From: Larix kaempferi
Taxonomy: Eukaryota > Streptophyta > Pinopsida > Pinales > Pinaceae
NCBI GenBank assembly: GCA_027924585.1
Contig: BSBM01000826.1
Coordinates: 13,237,501-13,301,500, forward strand
Direction: 5' to 3'
DNA: 64,000 nt
The translations under genes were made by a program, and so were the position numbers. How positions within the stretch are numbered: the first letter of the stretch is position 1; each line of letters begins with the position of its first letter. Under the pieces are notes generated by a model. It was not told the DNA's origin and did not search any database. It was given only the letters and a program-made list of their open reading frames with translations. Of the stretch, positions 11,595-25,013 are shown in pieces.

Positions 11595-11753
11595 GGGTGG
11601 CGGAGCGTTCACAAACAAGGCCCGAGCAACAATACACGGGAGGACACGACAGGTGGCGGTGCCATCTGGGCCCGGGCTGCATTCGTGTCGACTCGACAGC
11701 GTGGCATGGGGGAGGGAGCCACGTGGGGTGTCCAACAACTGGCATCCCTCCCT
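11595..11753 (-). repeat. Right terminal inverted repeat
   Basis: Reverse complement of 7845-8034 lacking about 31 bases. It ends GGCATCCCTCCCT and is followed by TA. Confidence 0.8.
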
Positions 11754-12042
11754 TAAATAAAAAAATAAAACATTCTCTGTAATCAACGAGATGAAAGTTA
11801 CACATGCAATAAAAAGCAGTTTTACACTACTACTAAGTAAAATTTAGTGAATTACTGGAAGTAAAATGCATTTTTACAGTACCACTAATTAAAATTCAGT
11901 GAGTACTGGCAAGGAATCCATGTGCTTGAGTGGAATAATATGGGACGCTTTGTAATTTTCATCGTATTCTTGGAGGGGAGAGTTCAAGGATGGCTTGAAA
12001 TTTCAGTGTATTAATGATGATCCTATTTTGAGAGATGATGAA
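11754..12042. other. Flank between TIR element and LTR array
   Basis: AT-rich and non-coding, with two diverged copies of a TTTTTACAGTACCACTAATT-like stretch (about 11815-11905). It ends with ATGAA (12038-12042), the left copy of the target-site duplication of the LTR array. Confidence 0.5.
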
Positions 12043-13382
12043 TGTAATATCCCCATTTTGACCCTTACAATATTTTGGGCTATAATGTAAATATTGTATG
12101 CATATTATGTACGGTTCCTAGCGTGGAGCTCAAGGCCAAGGCCCCGCTAGTGAACGCTCGACCTTGAAGAGGAAATTATTATATATTATGCTACCCATGT
12201 GCTAGTAAACCATGGGGATTGTAAATATGCATTTTAATATAAATTCCCACAACTAACTATGCAATGCAACAATATATGGGGGCATGATGTTTACAAGGAA
12301 ATTGGGAGGGAAATATTTAAACCCTTGGAGCCAAACAAGTCAAGCCAAGTGTCAAAGAGAGAACCCATAAACCCTCAACTACCCATGCTTGACTTTTGTA
12401 CCCAATCATTCATTTCTCCCAAGAATTGGTTGAATTAGTTAATGCCTTGGGGAATGGGAGGTATGGATGTCAAAATTCGAGTATGGACAAGCCACCCTTC
12501 ATGGAAAAATGTGTTTTGCTTCTTGGGCAAGAAAAGAGCCATGATTTGCTTCCCAAGCCATTACCCATGAACCAGTTTTTCCTCTCTCGCATTTTTGGAG
12601 CTACCTGGGAGTTTTCCAGCCACATTCTCTAGTTTTTCTTGGTTCTCTAGCTGGGAAGAGGGCGTTTTTGTGTTGCAGAGTTGTTGCAAGAAGAGGGAGT
12701 TCAATTTGGGGTTTCATGGAGCCGTTTTGGCCATTTGAAATGCTCATAACCTGTGGGAGAAATCGGGTTTGCTCCCTGTGGTCGAATTCCTCTTTCCACA
12801 GTCCATTTTGGTGTGCCCACGTTTTGGGGAAAACCCATAGACCCTATTATGTAAATACCATTGTTGAATTGTGTATCCATGCCTAGTTTGAGTTGTTGTG
12901 TGTAAAAGAATGTTGGGGTTGAGATGGGTATCCATTGCTTTGGGTTGTGATGAGCTTGAGAGTACCATTTTCCTTGTAGATATCATGCCCAGCTCGAGGG
13001 TGGTCTCTGAGTGCTGAAATAGTACAGGCTGGGCAGAGACCTATGGTTGGGTGGAACGTTGCAGTGACATAGCTAGTTGCTTGGGACAACATTGCAGTGA
13101 GATAAGTATATTATCTTATGTGTAATTACTTCTGCACTGTTTTAATTAATGGATGGTTGTTCTTGTTATGTTATGACGGATGCATGTGAAAGGTGTGTGG
13201 ATGATATTTATTCCGCTGTGCACATTTGATTTCAATTGCATATGCACACATATGCATTTTATTTGTAATGCAATTGAATATATTTATATCACGAAGGTTG
13301 AAATGGGCTAGGTTTTATAAAAGCCCGGATTTTATTGCCATGATCCCTCCCTTGCATTGGGTCGACGGGAGGGGATCTTACA
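12043..13382 (+). repeat. Array LTR 1
   Basis: Left outer LTR, preceded by target duplication ATGAA. The following spacer (13383-13665) has primer site TGGTATCAGCGC, one mismatch from the usual sequence. Confidence 0.88.
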
Positions 13383-13665
13383 TTGTGGTATCAGCGCTTA
13401 TGGTTCAACACAGCGGCTGTTGGGCCTTTCATAGAGATATAAATCATTGTGTGTATAAGTATTTCGTATTTGGGATTAAAATGAATTAAAGAAACATGAA
13501 GGTCCCATGGATTCTATTTGATTAGGATGGGAAGTCATTTCCATGATTGTTTTATGGATTATTTCAGAATTGTTTGCATTCATTTAATTCTGTGAAAATG
13601 AGGAAGGAGAGCGAAAATCCCTTTTCAAGTTGAATACTTGCTTTACATTGTCCCTAATGCAGTAA

Positions 13666-15007
13666 TGTAATATCCCCATTTTGACCCTTAGAATATTTTG
13701 GGCTATAATGTAAATATTGTATGCATATTATGTACGGTTCTTAGCGTGGAGCTCAAGGCCAAGGCCCCGCTAGTGAATGCTCACCTTTGAAGAAGAAATT
13801 ATTGGATATTATGCTACCCATGTGCAAGTGAACCATGGGGATTGTAAATATGAATTTTAATATAAATGCCCACAACTAGCTACGCAGTGCAACAAGATAT
13901 GGGGGCATGATGTATACAAGGAAATTGGGAGGAAAATATTTAAACTCTTGGAGCCAAACAAGTCAAGCCAAGTGTCAATGGGACAACCCATAAACCCTCA
14001 AATATCCATGTTTGAATTTTGTACCCAATCATTCATTTCTCCCAAGAATTGGTTGAATTAGTTAATGCCTTGGGGAATGGGAGGTATGGCTGTCCAAATT
14101 TGAGTATGTGAAAGCCACCCTTTATGGAAAAGCGTGTTTTGCTTCTTGGGGGAAGAAAAGATCCATGATTTGCATCCCAAGCCATTACCCATCAACCAGT
14201 TTTGCCTCTCTCACGTTTTTGGATCTACCTGGGCGTTTTCCAGCCACTTTCTCTGGTTTTTCTTGGTTCTCTAGCTGGGAAGAGGGCATTTTTGTGTTGC
14301 AGAGTTGTTGGAAGAAGACGGAGTTCGATTTGGGGTTTCATGGAGGCTTTTTTGGCCATTTGAAATGCTCATAACTTGTGGGCGAAATCGGGTTTGCCCC
14401 CTGTGGTCGAATTCCTCTTTCCACAGTCCGTTTTGGTGTGCCCACGTTTTAGGGAAAACCCATAGAACCTATTCTGTAAATCCCATTGTTGAATTGTGTA
14501 TCCATTCCCAGTTTGAGTTGCTGTGTGTAAAAGAATGTTGGGGTTGAGATGGGTATCCATTGATTTGGGTTGTGCTGAGCTTGAGAGTCCCCTTTTCCTT
14601 GTAGATATCATGCTCAGCCCGGGGGTGGTCTCTGAGTGCTGAAATAATATAGGTTGGGCAGAGACCTATGGTTAGGTGGAACATTGCAGTGACATAGCTA
14701 GTTGCTTGGGACAACATTGCAATGAGATAAGTATATTCTCTTATGTGTAATTACTTATGCACTGTTTTAATTAATGGATGGTTGTTCTTGTTATGTTATG
14801 ACAGATGCATGTGAAAGGTGTGTGGATGATATTTATTCCGTTGTGCACATTCGATTTGAATTGCATCTGCACACATATGCATTTTATTTGTAATGCAATT
14901 GATTATATTTATATCATGAAGTTTGAAATGGGCTAGGTTTTATAAAAGCCCAGATTTTAGTGCCATGATCCCTCCCTTGCATTGGGTCGACGGGAGGGGA
15001 TCTTACA
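13666..15007 (+). repeat. Array LTR 2
   Basis: Intact TG...CA ends. The spacer 15008-15290 has a degraded primer site, TGGTATTAAAGC. Confidence 0.88.
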
Positions 15008-15290
15008 TTGTGGTATTAAAGCTTATGGTTCAACACTGCAGCTGTTGGGCCTTTCATAGAGATATAAATCATTGTGTGTATAAGTATTTAGTACTTGGGA
15101 TTAAAATGAATTAAAGAAACCTGAAGGTCCCATGGATTCTATTTGATTAGGATGGAAAGTCATTTCCATGATTGTTTTGTGGATTATTTCAAAATTGTTT
15201 GTATTGATTTCATTCTATAAAAATGAGGAAGGAGGGAGAAAATCTCTTTTCAGGTTGAATAATTGCTTTACATTGTCCCTAATGCAGTAA

Positions 15291-16629
15291 TGCAATATCC
15301 CCATTGTGACCCTTATAATATTTTCGGCTATAATGTAAATATTGTATGCATGTTATGTACGGTTCCTAGTGTGGAGCTCAAGGCCAAGGACCCGCTAGTG
15401 AATGCTCGACCTTGAAGAGGAAATTATTGGTTATTATGCTACCCATGTTCGAGTGAACCATGGAGATTGTAAATATGCATTTTAATATAAATGCCCAAAA
15501 CTAGCTACGTAATGCAACAAGAGATGGCGGCATGATGTTTACAAGAAAATTGGGAGGGAAATATTTAAATTCTTGGAGCCAAACAAGTCAAGCCAAGTTT
15601 CAATGAGAGAACCCATAAACCCTCAACTACCCATGTTTTACTTTTGTACCCAATCATTCATTTCTCCCAAGAATTGGTTGAATTAGTTAATGCCTTGGAG
15701 AATGGGAGGTATGGCTGTCAAAATTCGAGTATGGGCAAGCCACCCTTCATGGAAAATGTGTTTTGCTTCTTGGGAAAGGAAAGAGCCATTATTTGCTTCC
15801 CAAGCCATTACCCATGAACCAGTTTTGCCTCTCTCACGTTTTTGGAGCTACCTAGGTGTTTTCGATCCACATTGTCTGGTTTTTCTTAGTTCTCTAGCTG
15901 GGAAGAGGGTGTTTTTATGTTGCAGAGCTGTTGGAAGAAGAGGGAGTTCGATTTGGGGTTTCATGGAGGTTGTTTTGGCCATTTGAAATTCTCATAACCT
16001 GTGGGAGAAATTGGGTTTGCTCCCTGTGGTCGAATTCCTCTTTCCACAGTCCGTTTTGGTGTGCCCACGTTTTGGGGAAAACCCATAGGCCCTATTCTGT
16101 AAATCCCATTGTTGAATTGTGTATCCATGCCTAGTTTGAGTTGCTGTGTGTAAAAGAATGTTGGGGTTGAGATGGGTATCCATTGCTCTGGGTTGTGATG
16201 AGCTTGAGAGTCCCATTTTTCTTGTAGATATCATGCCCAGCTCGGGGGTGGTCTCTGAGTGCTGTAATAATACAGGCTGGGCAAAGACCTATGGTTGGGT
16301 GGAACGTTGCAGCGACATAGCTAGTTGCTTGGGACAACATTGCAATGAGATAAGTATATTCTCTTATGTGTAATTACTTCTGCACTGTTTTAATTAATGG
16401 ATGGTTGTTCTTGTTATGTTATGATGGATGCATGTTAAAAGTGTGTGGATGATATTTATTCCGCTGTGCACATTTGATTTGAATTGCATCTGCACACATA
16501 TGCATTTTATTTGTAATGAAATTGATTATATTTATATCATGAAGGTTGAAATGGGTTAGTTTTATAAAAGCCCATATTTTAGTGCCATGATCCCTCCCTT
16601 GCATTGGGTTAACGAGAGGGCATCTTACA
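15291..16629 (+). repeat. Array LTR 3
   Basis: Starts TGCAATATCC. The spacer 16630-16912 has the intact primer site TGGTATCAGAGC at 16633-16644. Confidence 0.88.
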
Positions 16630-16912
16630 TTGTGGTATCAGAGCTTATGGTTCAACACTGCAGCTGTTGGGCCTTTCATAGAGATATAAATCATTCTATG
16701 TATAAGTATTTAGTATTTGGGATTAAAATGAATTAAAGAAACCTGAAGGTCCCATGGATTCTATTTGATTAGGATGGGAAGTCATTTCCATGACTGTTTT
16801 GTGGATTATTTCAGAATTGTTTACATTGATTTCATTGTTTGAAAATGAGGAAGGAGGGCGAAAATCCCTTTTCAGGTTGAATACTTGCTTTACATTATCC
16901 CTAATGCAGTAT

Positions 16913-18252
16913 TGTAATATCCCCATTTTGACCCTTATATTAATTTGGGCTATAATGTAAATATTGTATGCATATTATGTACGGTTCCTAGTGTGGAGCT
17001 CAAGGCCAAGGCCCCACTAGTGAACGCTCGACCTTGAAGAGGAAATTATTGGATATTATGCTACGCATGTGCTAGTGAACCATGGGGATTGTAAATATTC
17101 ATTTTAATATAAATGCCCACAACTAGCTATGCAATGCAATAAGAGATGGGAGCATGATGTTTACAAGGAAATTGAGAGGGAAATATTTAAACCCTTGGAG
17201 CCAAACAAGTCAAGCCAAGTGTCAATGACAGAACCCATAAACCCTCGACTACCCATGCTTGACTTTTGTACCCAATCAGTCATTGCTCCCAAGAATTGGT
17301 TGAATTAGATAATGCCTTGGGGAATGGGAGGTATGGCTGTCCAAATTCAATTATGGGCAAGCCACCCTTCATGGAAAAACGTGTTTTGTTTCTTGGGTAA
17401 GAAAAGAGCCATGATTTGCTTCCCAAGCCATTACCCATCAACCAGTTTTGCCTCTCTCACAATTTTGGAGCTACCTGGGCATTTTCCAGCCACATTCTTT
17501 AGTTTTTCTTGTTCTCTAGCTGGGAAGAGGGCATTTTTGTGTTGCAGAGCTGTTGGAAGAAGAGGGAGTTCAATTTGGAGTTTCATGGAGGCCGTTTTGG
17601 CCATTTGAAATACTCATAACCTGTGGGAGAAATCGGGTTTGTTCCCTGTGGTCGAATTCCTCTTTCCACAGTCCGTTTTGGTGTGCCCACGTTTTGGGGA
17701 AAACCCATAGGCCCTATTATGTAAATCCCATTGTTGAATTGTGTATCCATTCCCAGTTTGAGTTGCTGTGTGTAAAAGAATGTTGGGGTTGAGCTGGGCA
17801 TCCATTGCTTTGGGTTGTGCTGAGCTTGAGAGTCCCCTTTTCCTTGTAGATATCATGCCCAGCTCGATGGTGGTCTCTGAGTGCTGAAATAATACAGGCT
17901 AGGTAGAGACCTATGGTTGGGTAGAACGTTGCAACAACATAGCTATTTGCTTTGGACAACATTGCAGTGAGATAAGTATATTCTCTTATGTGTAGTTACT
18001 TCTGCACTGTTTTAATTAATGGATGGTTGTTCTTGTTATGTTATCACGGATGCATGTGAAAGGTGTGTGGATGATATTTATTCCGCCGTTCACATTTGAT
18101 TTGAATTACATCTGCACACATATGCATTTTATTTGTAATGCAATTGATTATATTTATATCATGAAGGTTGAAATGGGCTAGGTTTTATAAAAGCCCCTAT
18201 TTTAGTGCCATGATCCCTCCCTTGCATTGGGTCGACGGGAGGGCATCTTACA
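16913..18252 (+). repeat. Array LTR 4
   Basis: Intact ends. The spacer 18253-18535 has the intact primer site TGGTATCAGAGC at 18256-18267. Confidence 0.88.
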
Positions 18253-18535
18253 TTGTGGTATCAGAGCTTATGGTTTAACACTGTGGTTTTGGGGCCTTTC
18301 ATAGATATGTAAATCATTGTGTGTATAAGTATTTAGTATTTGGGATTAAAATGAATTAAAGAAACCTGAAGGTCCCATGGATTCTATTTGATTAGGATGG
18401 GAAGTCATTTCCATGACTGGTTTGTGGAATATTTCAGAATTGTTTGCATTGATTTCATTCTATGAAAATGAGGATGGAGGGTGAAAATCCCTTTTCAGGT
18501 TGAATACTTTCTTTACATTGTCCCTACTGTAATAA

Positions 18536-19876
18536 TGTAATATCCCCATTTTGAACCTTATAATATTTTGGGCTATAATGTAAATATTGTATGCATATTA
18601 TGTACGGTTCCTAGCGTGGAGCTCAAGGCCAAGAACCAGCTAGTGAACGCTCAACCTTGAAGATGAAATTATTGGATATTATGCTACCCATGTGATAGTG
18701 AACCATGGGGATTGTAAATATGCATTGTAATATAAATGCCCACAACTAGCTATGCAATGCAACAAGAGATGGGGGCATGATGTTTACAAGGAAATTGGGA
18801 GGGAAATATTTAAACCCTTGGAGCCAAACAAGTCAAGCCAAGTGTCAATGAGAGAACCCATAAACCCTCAACTACCCATGTTTGAGTTTTGTACCCAATC
18901 ATTCATTTCTCCCAAGAATTGGTTGAACTAGTTAATGCCTTGGGGAATGTGAGGTATGGCTGTCCAAATTCGAGTATGGGCAAGCCACCCTTCATGGAAA
19001 AATGTGTTTTGCTTCTTGGGCAAGAAAAGAGCCACAATTTGCTTCCTAAGCCATTACCCATCAACCAATTTTGCCTCTCTCACATTTTTGGAACTACCTG
19101 GGCATTTCCCAGCCAGATTCTCTGGTTTTTCTTGGTTCTCTAGCTGGGAAGACATCGTTTTTGTGTTGCAGAGCTGCTGGAAGAAGAGGGAGTTCGATTT
19201 GGGTTTTTATGGAGGCCGTTTTGGCCATTTGAAATGCTCATAACCTGTGGGAGAAATCGGGTTTGCTCCCTGTGGTCGAATTCATCTTTCCACAGTCCGT
19301 TTTGGTGTGCTCATGTTTTGGGGAAAACCCATAGACCCTATTCTGTAAATCCCATTATTGAATTGTGTATCCATGCCCAGTTTGAGTTGATGTGTGTAAA
19401 AGAATGTTGAGGTTGAGATGGGTATCCATTGCTTTGGGTTTTGCTAAGCTTGAGAGTCCCCTTTTCCCTGTAGATATCATGGCCAGCTCAGGGGTGGTCT
19501 CCGAGTGCTGAAATAATACAGGCTGGGCAGAGACCTATGGTTGGGTGGAACGTTGCAGCGACATAGCTAGTTGCTCGGGACAACATTGCAATGAGGTAAG
19601 TATATTCTTTTATGTGTAATTACTTCTGCAATGTTTTAATTAATAGATGGTTGTTCTTGTTATGTTATGACAGATGCATGTGAAAGGTGTGTCGATAATA
19701 TTTATTCCCCTGTGCAGATTTGATTTGAATTGCATCTGCACACATATGCAATTTATTTGTAATGCAATTGATTATATTTATATCATGAAGGTTGAAATGG
19801 GCTAGGTTTTATAAAAGCTCAGATTTTAGTGCCATGATCCCTCCCTTGCATTGGGTGGACGGGAGGGCATCTTACA
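18536..19876 (+). repeat. Array LTR 5
   Basis: Shares private variants with LTR 6 (GAGCCACAATTTGCTTCC, ATCATGGCCAGCTCA, GAATTCATCTTTCC), so 5 and 6 are sister copies. The spacer 19877-20159 has primer site TGGTATCAAAGC. Confidence 0.88.
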
Positions 19877-20159
19877 TTGTGGTATCAAAGCTTATGGTTC
19901 ACCACTGCAGCAGTTGGGCCTTTCATAGAGATATAAATCATCGTGTGTATAAGTATTTAGTATTTGGGATTAAAATGAATTAAGGAAACCTGAAGGTCCC
20001 ATGGATTTTATTTGATTAGGATGGGAAGTCATTTCCATGACTGTTTTGTGGATTATTTAAGAATTGTTTGCATTGATTTCATTCTATAAAAATGAGGAAG
20101 GAGGGAGAAAATCCCTTTTCAGGTTGAATACTTGCTTTACATTGTCCCTAGTGCAGTAA

Positions 20160-21500
20160 TATATATCCCCATTTTGACCCTTATAATATTTTGGGCTATA
20201 ATGTAAATATTTTAATGCATATTATGTACGGTTCCTAGCATGGAGCTCAAGGCCAAGGCCCTGCTAGTGAACGCTCGACCTTGAAGAGGACATTATTGGA
20301 TATTATGCTACCCATGTGCTAGTGAACCATGGGGATTGTAAATATGCATTTTAATATAAATGCCCACAACTAGCTATGCAATGCAACAAAAGATGGGGGC
20401 ATGATATTTACAAGGAAATTGGGAGGGAAATATTTAAACCCTTGGAGCCAAACAATTCAAGCCAAGTGTCAATGAGAGAACCCATAAACCCTCAACTACT
20501 CATGTTTGAGTTTTGTACCCAATCATTCATTTCTCCCAAGAATTGGTTGAACTAGTTAATGCCTTGGGGAATGCAAGGTATGGCTGTCCAAATTCGAGTA
20601 TGGGCAAGCCACCCTTCATGGAAAAATGTGTTTTGCTTCTTGGGCAAGAAAAGAGCCACAATTTGCTTCCCAAGCCATTACCCATCAACCAATTTTGCCT
20701 CTCTCACATTTTTGGAACTACCTGGGCATTTCCCAGCCATATTCTCTGGTTTTTCTTGGTTCTCTAGCTGGGAAGACGTCGTTTTTGTGTTGCAGAGCTG
20801 CTGGAAGAAGAGGGAGTTCGATTTGGGTTTTTATGGAGGCCGTTTTGGCCATTTGAAATGCTCATAACCTGTGGGAGAAATCGGGTTTGCTCCCTGTGGT
20901 CGAATTCATCTTTCCACAGTCCGTTTTGGTGTGCTCATGTTTTGGGGAAAACCCATAGACCCTATTCTGTAAATCCCATTATTGAATTGTGTATCCATGC
21001 CCAATTTGAGTTGATGTGTGTAAAAGAATGTTGGGGTTGAGATGGGTATCCATTGCTTTGGGTTTTGCTAAGCTTGAGAGTCCCCTTTTCCTTGTAGATA
21101 TCATGGCCAGCTCAGGGGTGGTCTCTGAGTGCTGAAATAATACAGGTTGGGCAGAGACCTATGGTTGGGTGGAACGTTGCAGCGACATAGCTAGTTGCTC
21201 GGGACAACATTGCAGTGAGATAAGTATATTCTCTTATGTGTAATTACTTCTGCACTATTTTAATTAATGGATGGTTGTTCTTGTTATGTTATGACGGATG
21301 CATGTGAAAGTTGTATGGATGATATTTATTCCATTGTGCACATTTGATTTGAACTGCATTTGCACACATATGCATTTTATTTGTAATGCAATTGATTATA
21401 TTTATATCATGAAGGTTGAAATGGGCTAGGTTTTATAAAAGCCCAGATTTTAGTGCCATGATCCCTCCCTTGCATTGGGTCAACGGGAGGGCATCTTACA
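20160..21500 (+). repeat. Array LTR 6
   Basis: The start is degraded to TATATATCC. Sister of LTR 5 by shared variants. The spacer 21501-21783 has the altered primer site TGTAATCAAAGC, a change shared with the next spacer. Confidence 0.85.
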
Positions 21501-21783
21501 TTGTGTAATCAAAGCTTATGGTTCAACACTGCAGCTGTTGGTCATTTCATAGAGGTATAAATCATTGTGTGTATAAGTATTTAGTATTTGGGATTAAAAT
21601 GAATTAAAGAAACCTGAATGTCCCATGGATTCTATTTGATTAGGATGGGAAGTCATTTCCATGAATGTTTTGTGGATTATTTCAGAATTGTTTGCATTGA
21701 TTTCATTCTATGAAAGTGAGAAAGGAGGGAGAAAATCCCTTTTCAGGTTGAATACTTGTTTTACATTGTCTCTAATGCAGTAA

Positions 21784-23115
21784 TGTAATATCCCCATTTT
21801 GACCCTTATAATATTTTGGGCTATAATGTAAATATTGTATGCATATTATGTACGGTTCCTAGCATGGATCTCAAAGCCAAGGCCCCACTAGAGAACACTC
21901 GACCTTGAAGAGGAAATTATTGGATATTATGCTACCCATGTGCTAGTGAACCATGGGGATTGTAAATATACATTTTAATATAAATGCCCACAACTAGCTA
22001 TGCAATGCAACAAGAGATGGGGGCATGATGTTTACAAGGAAATTGGGAGGGAAATATTTAAACCCTTGGAGCCAAACAATTCAAGCCAAGTGTCAATGAG
22101 AGAACCCATAAACCCTCAACTACCCATGTTTGAGTTTTGTACCCAATCATTCATTTCTCCCAAGAATTGGTTGAATTAGTTAATGCCTTGGGGAATGGGA
22201 GGTATGGCTGTCCAAATTCGAGTATGGGCAAGCCACCCTTCATGGAAAAACGTGTTTTGCTTCTTGGGCAAGAAAAGAGCCATGATTTGCTTCCCAATCC
22301 ATTACCCATCAACCAGTTTTGCCTCTCTCACGTTTTTGGAACTACCTGGGCGTTTTCCAGCCACATTCTCTGGTTCTTCTTGGTTCTCTAGTTGGGAAGA
22401 GGGTGTTTTTGTGTTGCAGAGATGTTGGAAGAAGAGGGATTTCGATTTGGGGTTTCATGGAGGCCATTTGAAATGCTCATAACCTGTGGGAGAAATCGGG
22501 TTTGCTCCCTGTGGTTGAATTCCTCTTTCCACAGTCCGTTTTGGTGTGCTCACGTTTTGGGGAAAACCCATAGACCCTATTCTGTAAATCCCATTGTTGA
22601 ATTGTGTATCCATGCCCAGTTTGAGTTGCTGTTTGTAAAAGAATGTTGGGGTTGAGATGGGTATCCATTGCTTTAAGTTGTGTTGAGCTTGAGAGTCCCC
22701 TTTTCCTTGTAGATATCATGCCCAGCTCGGGGGTGGTCTTTGAGTGCTAAAATAATATAGGCTGGGCAAAGACCTATGGTTGGGTGGAACGTTGCAGTGA
22801 CATAGTTAGTTGCTTGGGACAGCATTGCAGTGAGATAAGTATATTCTTTTATGTGTAATTACTTCTGCACTGTTTTAATTAATGGATGGTTGTTCTTGTT
22901 ATGTTATGACGGATGCATGTGAAAGGTGTGTGGATGATATTTATTCCGTTGTGCACATTTGATTTGAATTGCATCTGCACACATATGCATTTTATTTGTA
23001 ATGCAATTGATTATATTTATATCATGAAGGTTGAAATGGGCTAGGTTTTATAAAAGCCCAGATTTTAGTGCCATGATCCCTCCCTTGCATTGGGTCGACG
23101 GGAGGGCATCTTACA
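21784..23115 (+). repeat. Array LTR 7
   Basis: Carries a small deletion where other units read GAGGCCGTTTTGGCCATTTG. The spacer 23116-23397 has TGTAATCAGAGC, sharing the TGTAATC variant with spacer 6. Confidence 0.88.
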
Positions 23116-23397
23116 TTGTGTAATCAGAGCTTATGGTTCAACACTGTGGCTATTGGTCCTTTCACAGAGATATAAATCATTGTGTGTATAAGTATTTAGT
23201 ATTTGGGATTAAAATGAATTAAAGAACCTGAAGGTCCCATGGATTCTATTTGATTAAGATGGGAAGACATTTCCATGACTGTTTTGTCGATTATTTAAGA
23301 ATTGTTTACATTGATTTCATTCTATGAAAATGAGGAAGGAGGGCGAAAATCCCTTTTCAGGTTGAATACTTGCTTTACATTGTCCCTAATGCAGTAA

Positions 23398-24733
23398 TAT
23401 AATATCCCCATTTTGACGCTTATAATATTTTGGGCTATAATGTAAATATTGTATACATATTATGTACGGTTCCTAGCGTGGAGCTCAAGGCCAAGGCCCC
23501 GCTAGTGAATGCTCGACCCTGAAGAGGAAATTATTGGATATTATGCTACCCATGTGCTAGTGAACCATGGGGATTGTAAATATGCATTTTAATATAAATG
23601 CCCATAACTAGCTATGCAATGCAACAACAGATGGGGGCATGATGTTTACAAGGAAATCAGGATGGAAATATTTAAACCCTTGGAGCCAAACAAGTCAAGC
23701 CAAGTGTCAATGAGAGAACCCATAAACCCTCAACTACCCATGTTTGACTTTTGTACCCAATCATCCATTTCTCCCAAGAATTGGTTGAATTAGTTAATGC
23801 ATTGGGGAATGAGAGGTATGGCTGTCCAAATTCGACTATGGGTAAGCCACCGTTCATGGAAAAATGTGTTTTGCTTGGGCAAGAAAAGAGCCATGATTTG
23901 CTTCCCAATCCATTACCCATCAACTAGTTTTTCCTCTCTCATATTTTTGGAGCTACCTCGGTGTTTTCTAGCCACATTCTCTAGTTTTTCTTGGTTCTCT
24001 AGCTGAAAAGAGGGCGTTTTTGTGTTGCAGAGATGTTGGAAGAAGAGGGAGTTACATTTGGGGTTTCATGGAGGTTTTTGGCTATTTGAAATGCTCATAA
24101 CTTGTGGGAGAAATCAGGTTTGCTCCCTGTGGTCGATTTCCTCTTTCCACAGTCCGTTTTCGTGTGCCCACGTTTTGGGGAAAACCCATAGACCCTATTC
24201 TGTAAATCCCATTGTTGAATTGTGTATCGATGCCCAATTTTAATTGATGTGTGTAAAAGAATGTTGCGGTTGAGATGGGTATCCATTGCTTTGGAATGTG
24301 CTGAGCTTGAGAGTCCCCTTTTCCTTGTACATATCATGCGCAGCTCGGGGGTGGTCTCTGAGTGCTGCAATTATACAGGTTGGGCAGAGACCTATGGTTG
24401 GGTGGAAAGTTGTAGTGACATAGCTATTTGCTTGGGACAGGATTGCAGTGAGATAAATATATTCTCTTATGTGTAATTAGTTCTGCACTGTTTTAATTAA
24501 TGGATGGTTGTTCTTGTTATGTTATGACAGATGCATGTGAAAGGTGTGTGGATGAAATATATTCCGATGTGCACATTTGATTTGAATTGCATCTGCACAC
24601 ATATGCATTTTATTTGTAATGCAATTGATTATATATATATCATGAAGGTTGAAATGGGCTAGGTTTTATAAAAGCCCAGATTTTAGTGCCATGATCCCCC
24701 CCTTGCAATGGGTCGACGGGAGGGCATCTTACA
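23398..24733 (+). repeat. Array LTR 8
   Basis: Starts TATAATATCC. The spacer 24734-25013 has the intact primer site TGGTATCAGAGC. Confidence 0.86.
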
Positions 24734-25013
24734 TTGTGGTATCAGAGCTTATGGTTCAACACGACTGTTGGGCCTTTTATAGAGATATAAATCATTGCGT
24801 GTATAAGTATTTAGTATTTGGGATTAAAATGAATTAAAGAAACCTGAAGGTCCCATGGATTCTATTTGATTAGGATGGGAAGTCATTTTCACGACTGTTT
24901 TGTGGATTATTTCAGAATTGTTTGCATTGATTTCATTTGATGAAAATTAGGAAGGAGGGTGAAAACCCCTTTTCAGGTTGAATACTTGCTTTATATTGTC
25001 CCTAATGCAATAA

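Larger units (their letters stand above)
7845..11753. mobile_element. 3.9-kb element with long terminal inverted repeats and mirrored internal repeats
   Basis: The ends are inverted copies: AGGGAGGGATGCCAGTTG at 7845 and its reverse complement ending at 11753. Both ends are flanked by TA, consistent with a TA target duplication, though two bases are weak evidence. Inside the terminal repeats, forward repeats (about 8040-8710) face inverted copies (about 9480-10760) across an AT-rich centre. No transposase is encoded, so any movement would need help in trans. A foldback-type or Mutator-like origin is possible; no 9-bp duplication was seen. The neighbouring pogo-like transposase is a conceivable partner because that family also duplicates TA. 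Confidence 0.65.

Noticed and set aside
10869-11805. GC-rich ORFs of 130-173 codons on the minus strand and of about 105 codons on the plus strand
   Set aside because: They overlap a minisatellite and the terminal inverted repeat and have biased composition with no recognisable domain.
11754-12042. Continuation of the minus-strand Tat-like RT to the left of the LTR array
   Set aside because: Translating across the ATGAA junction gives no RT, RNase H or integrase signature; the Tat-like copy appears truncated near the array edge.
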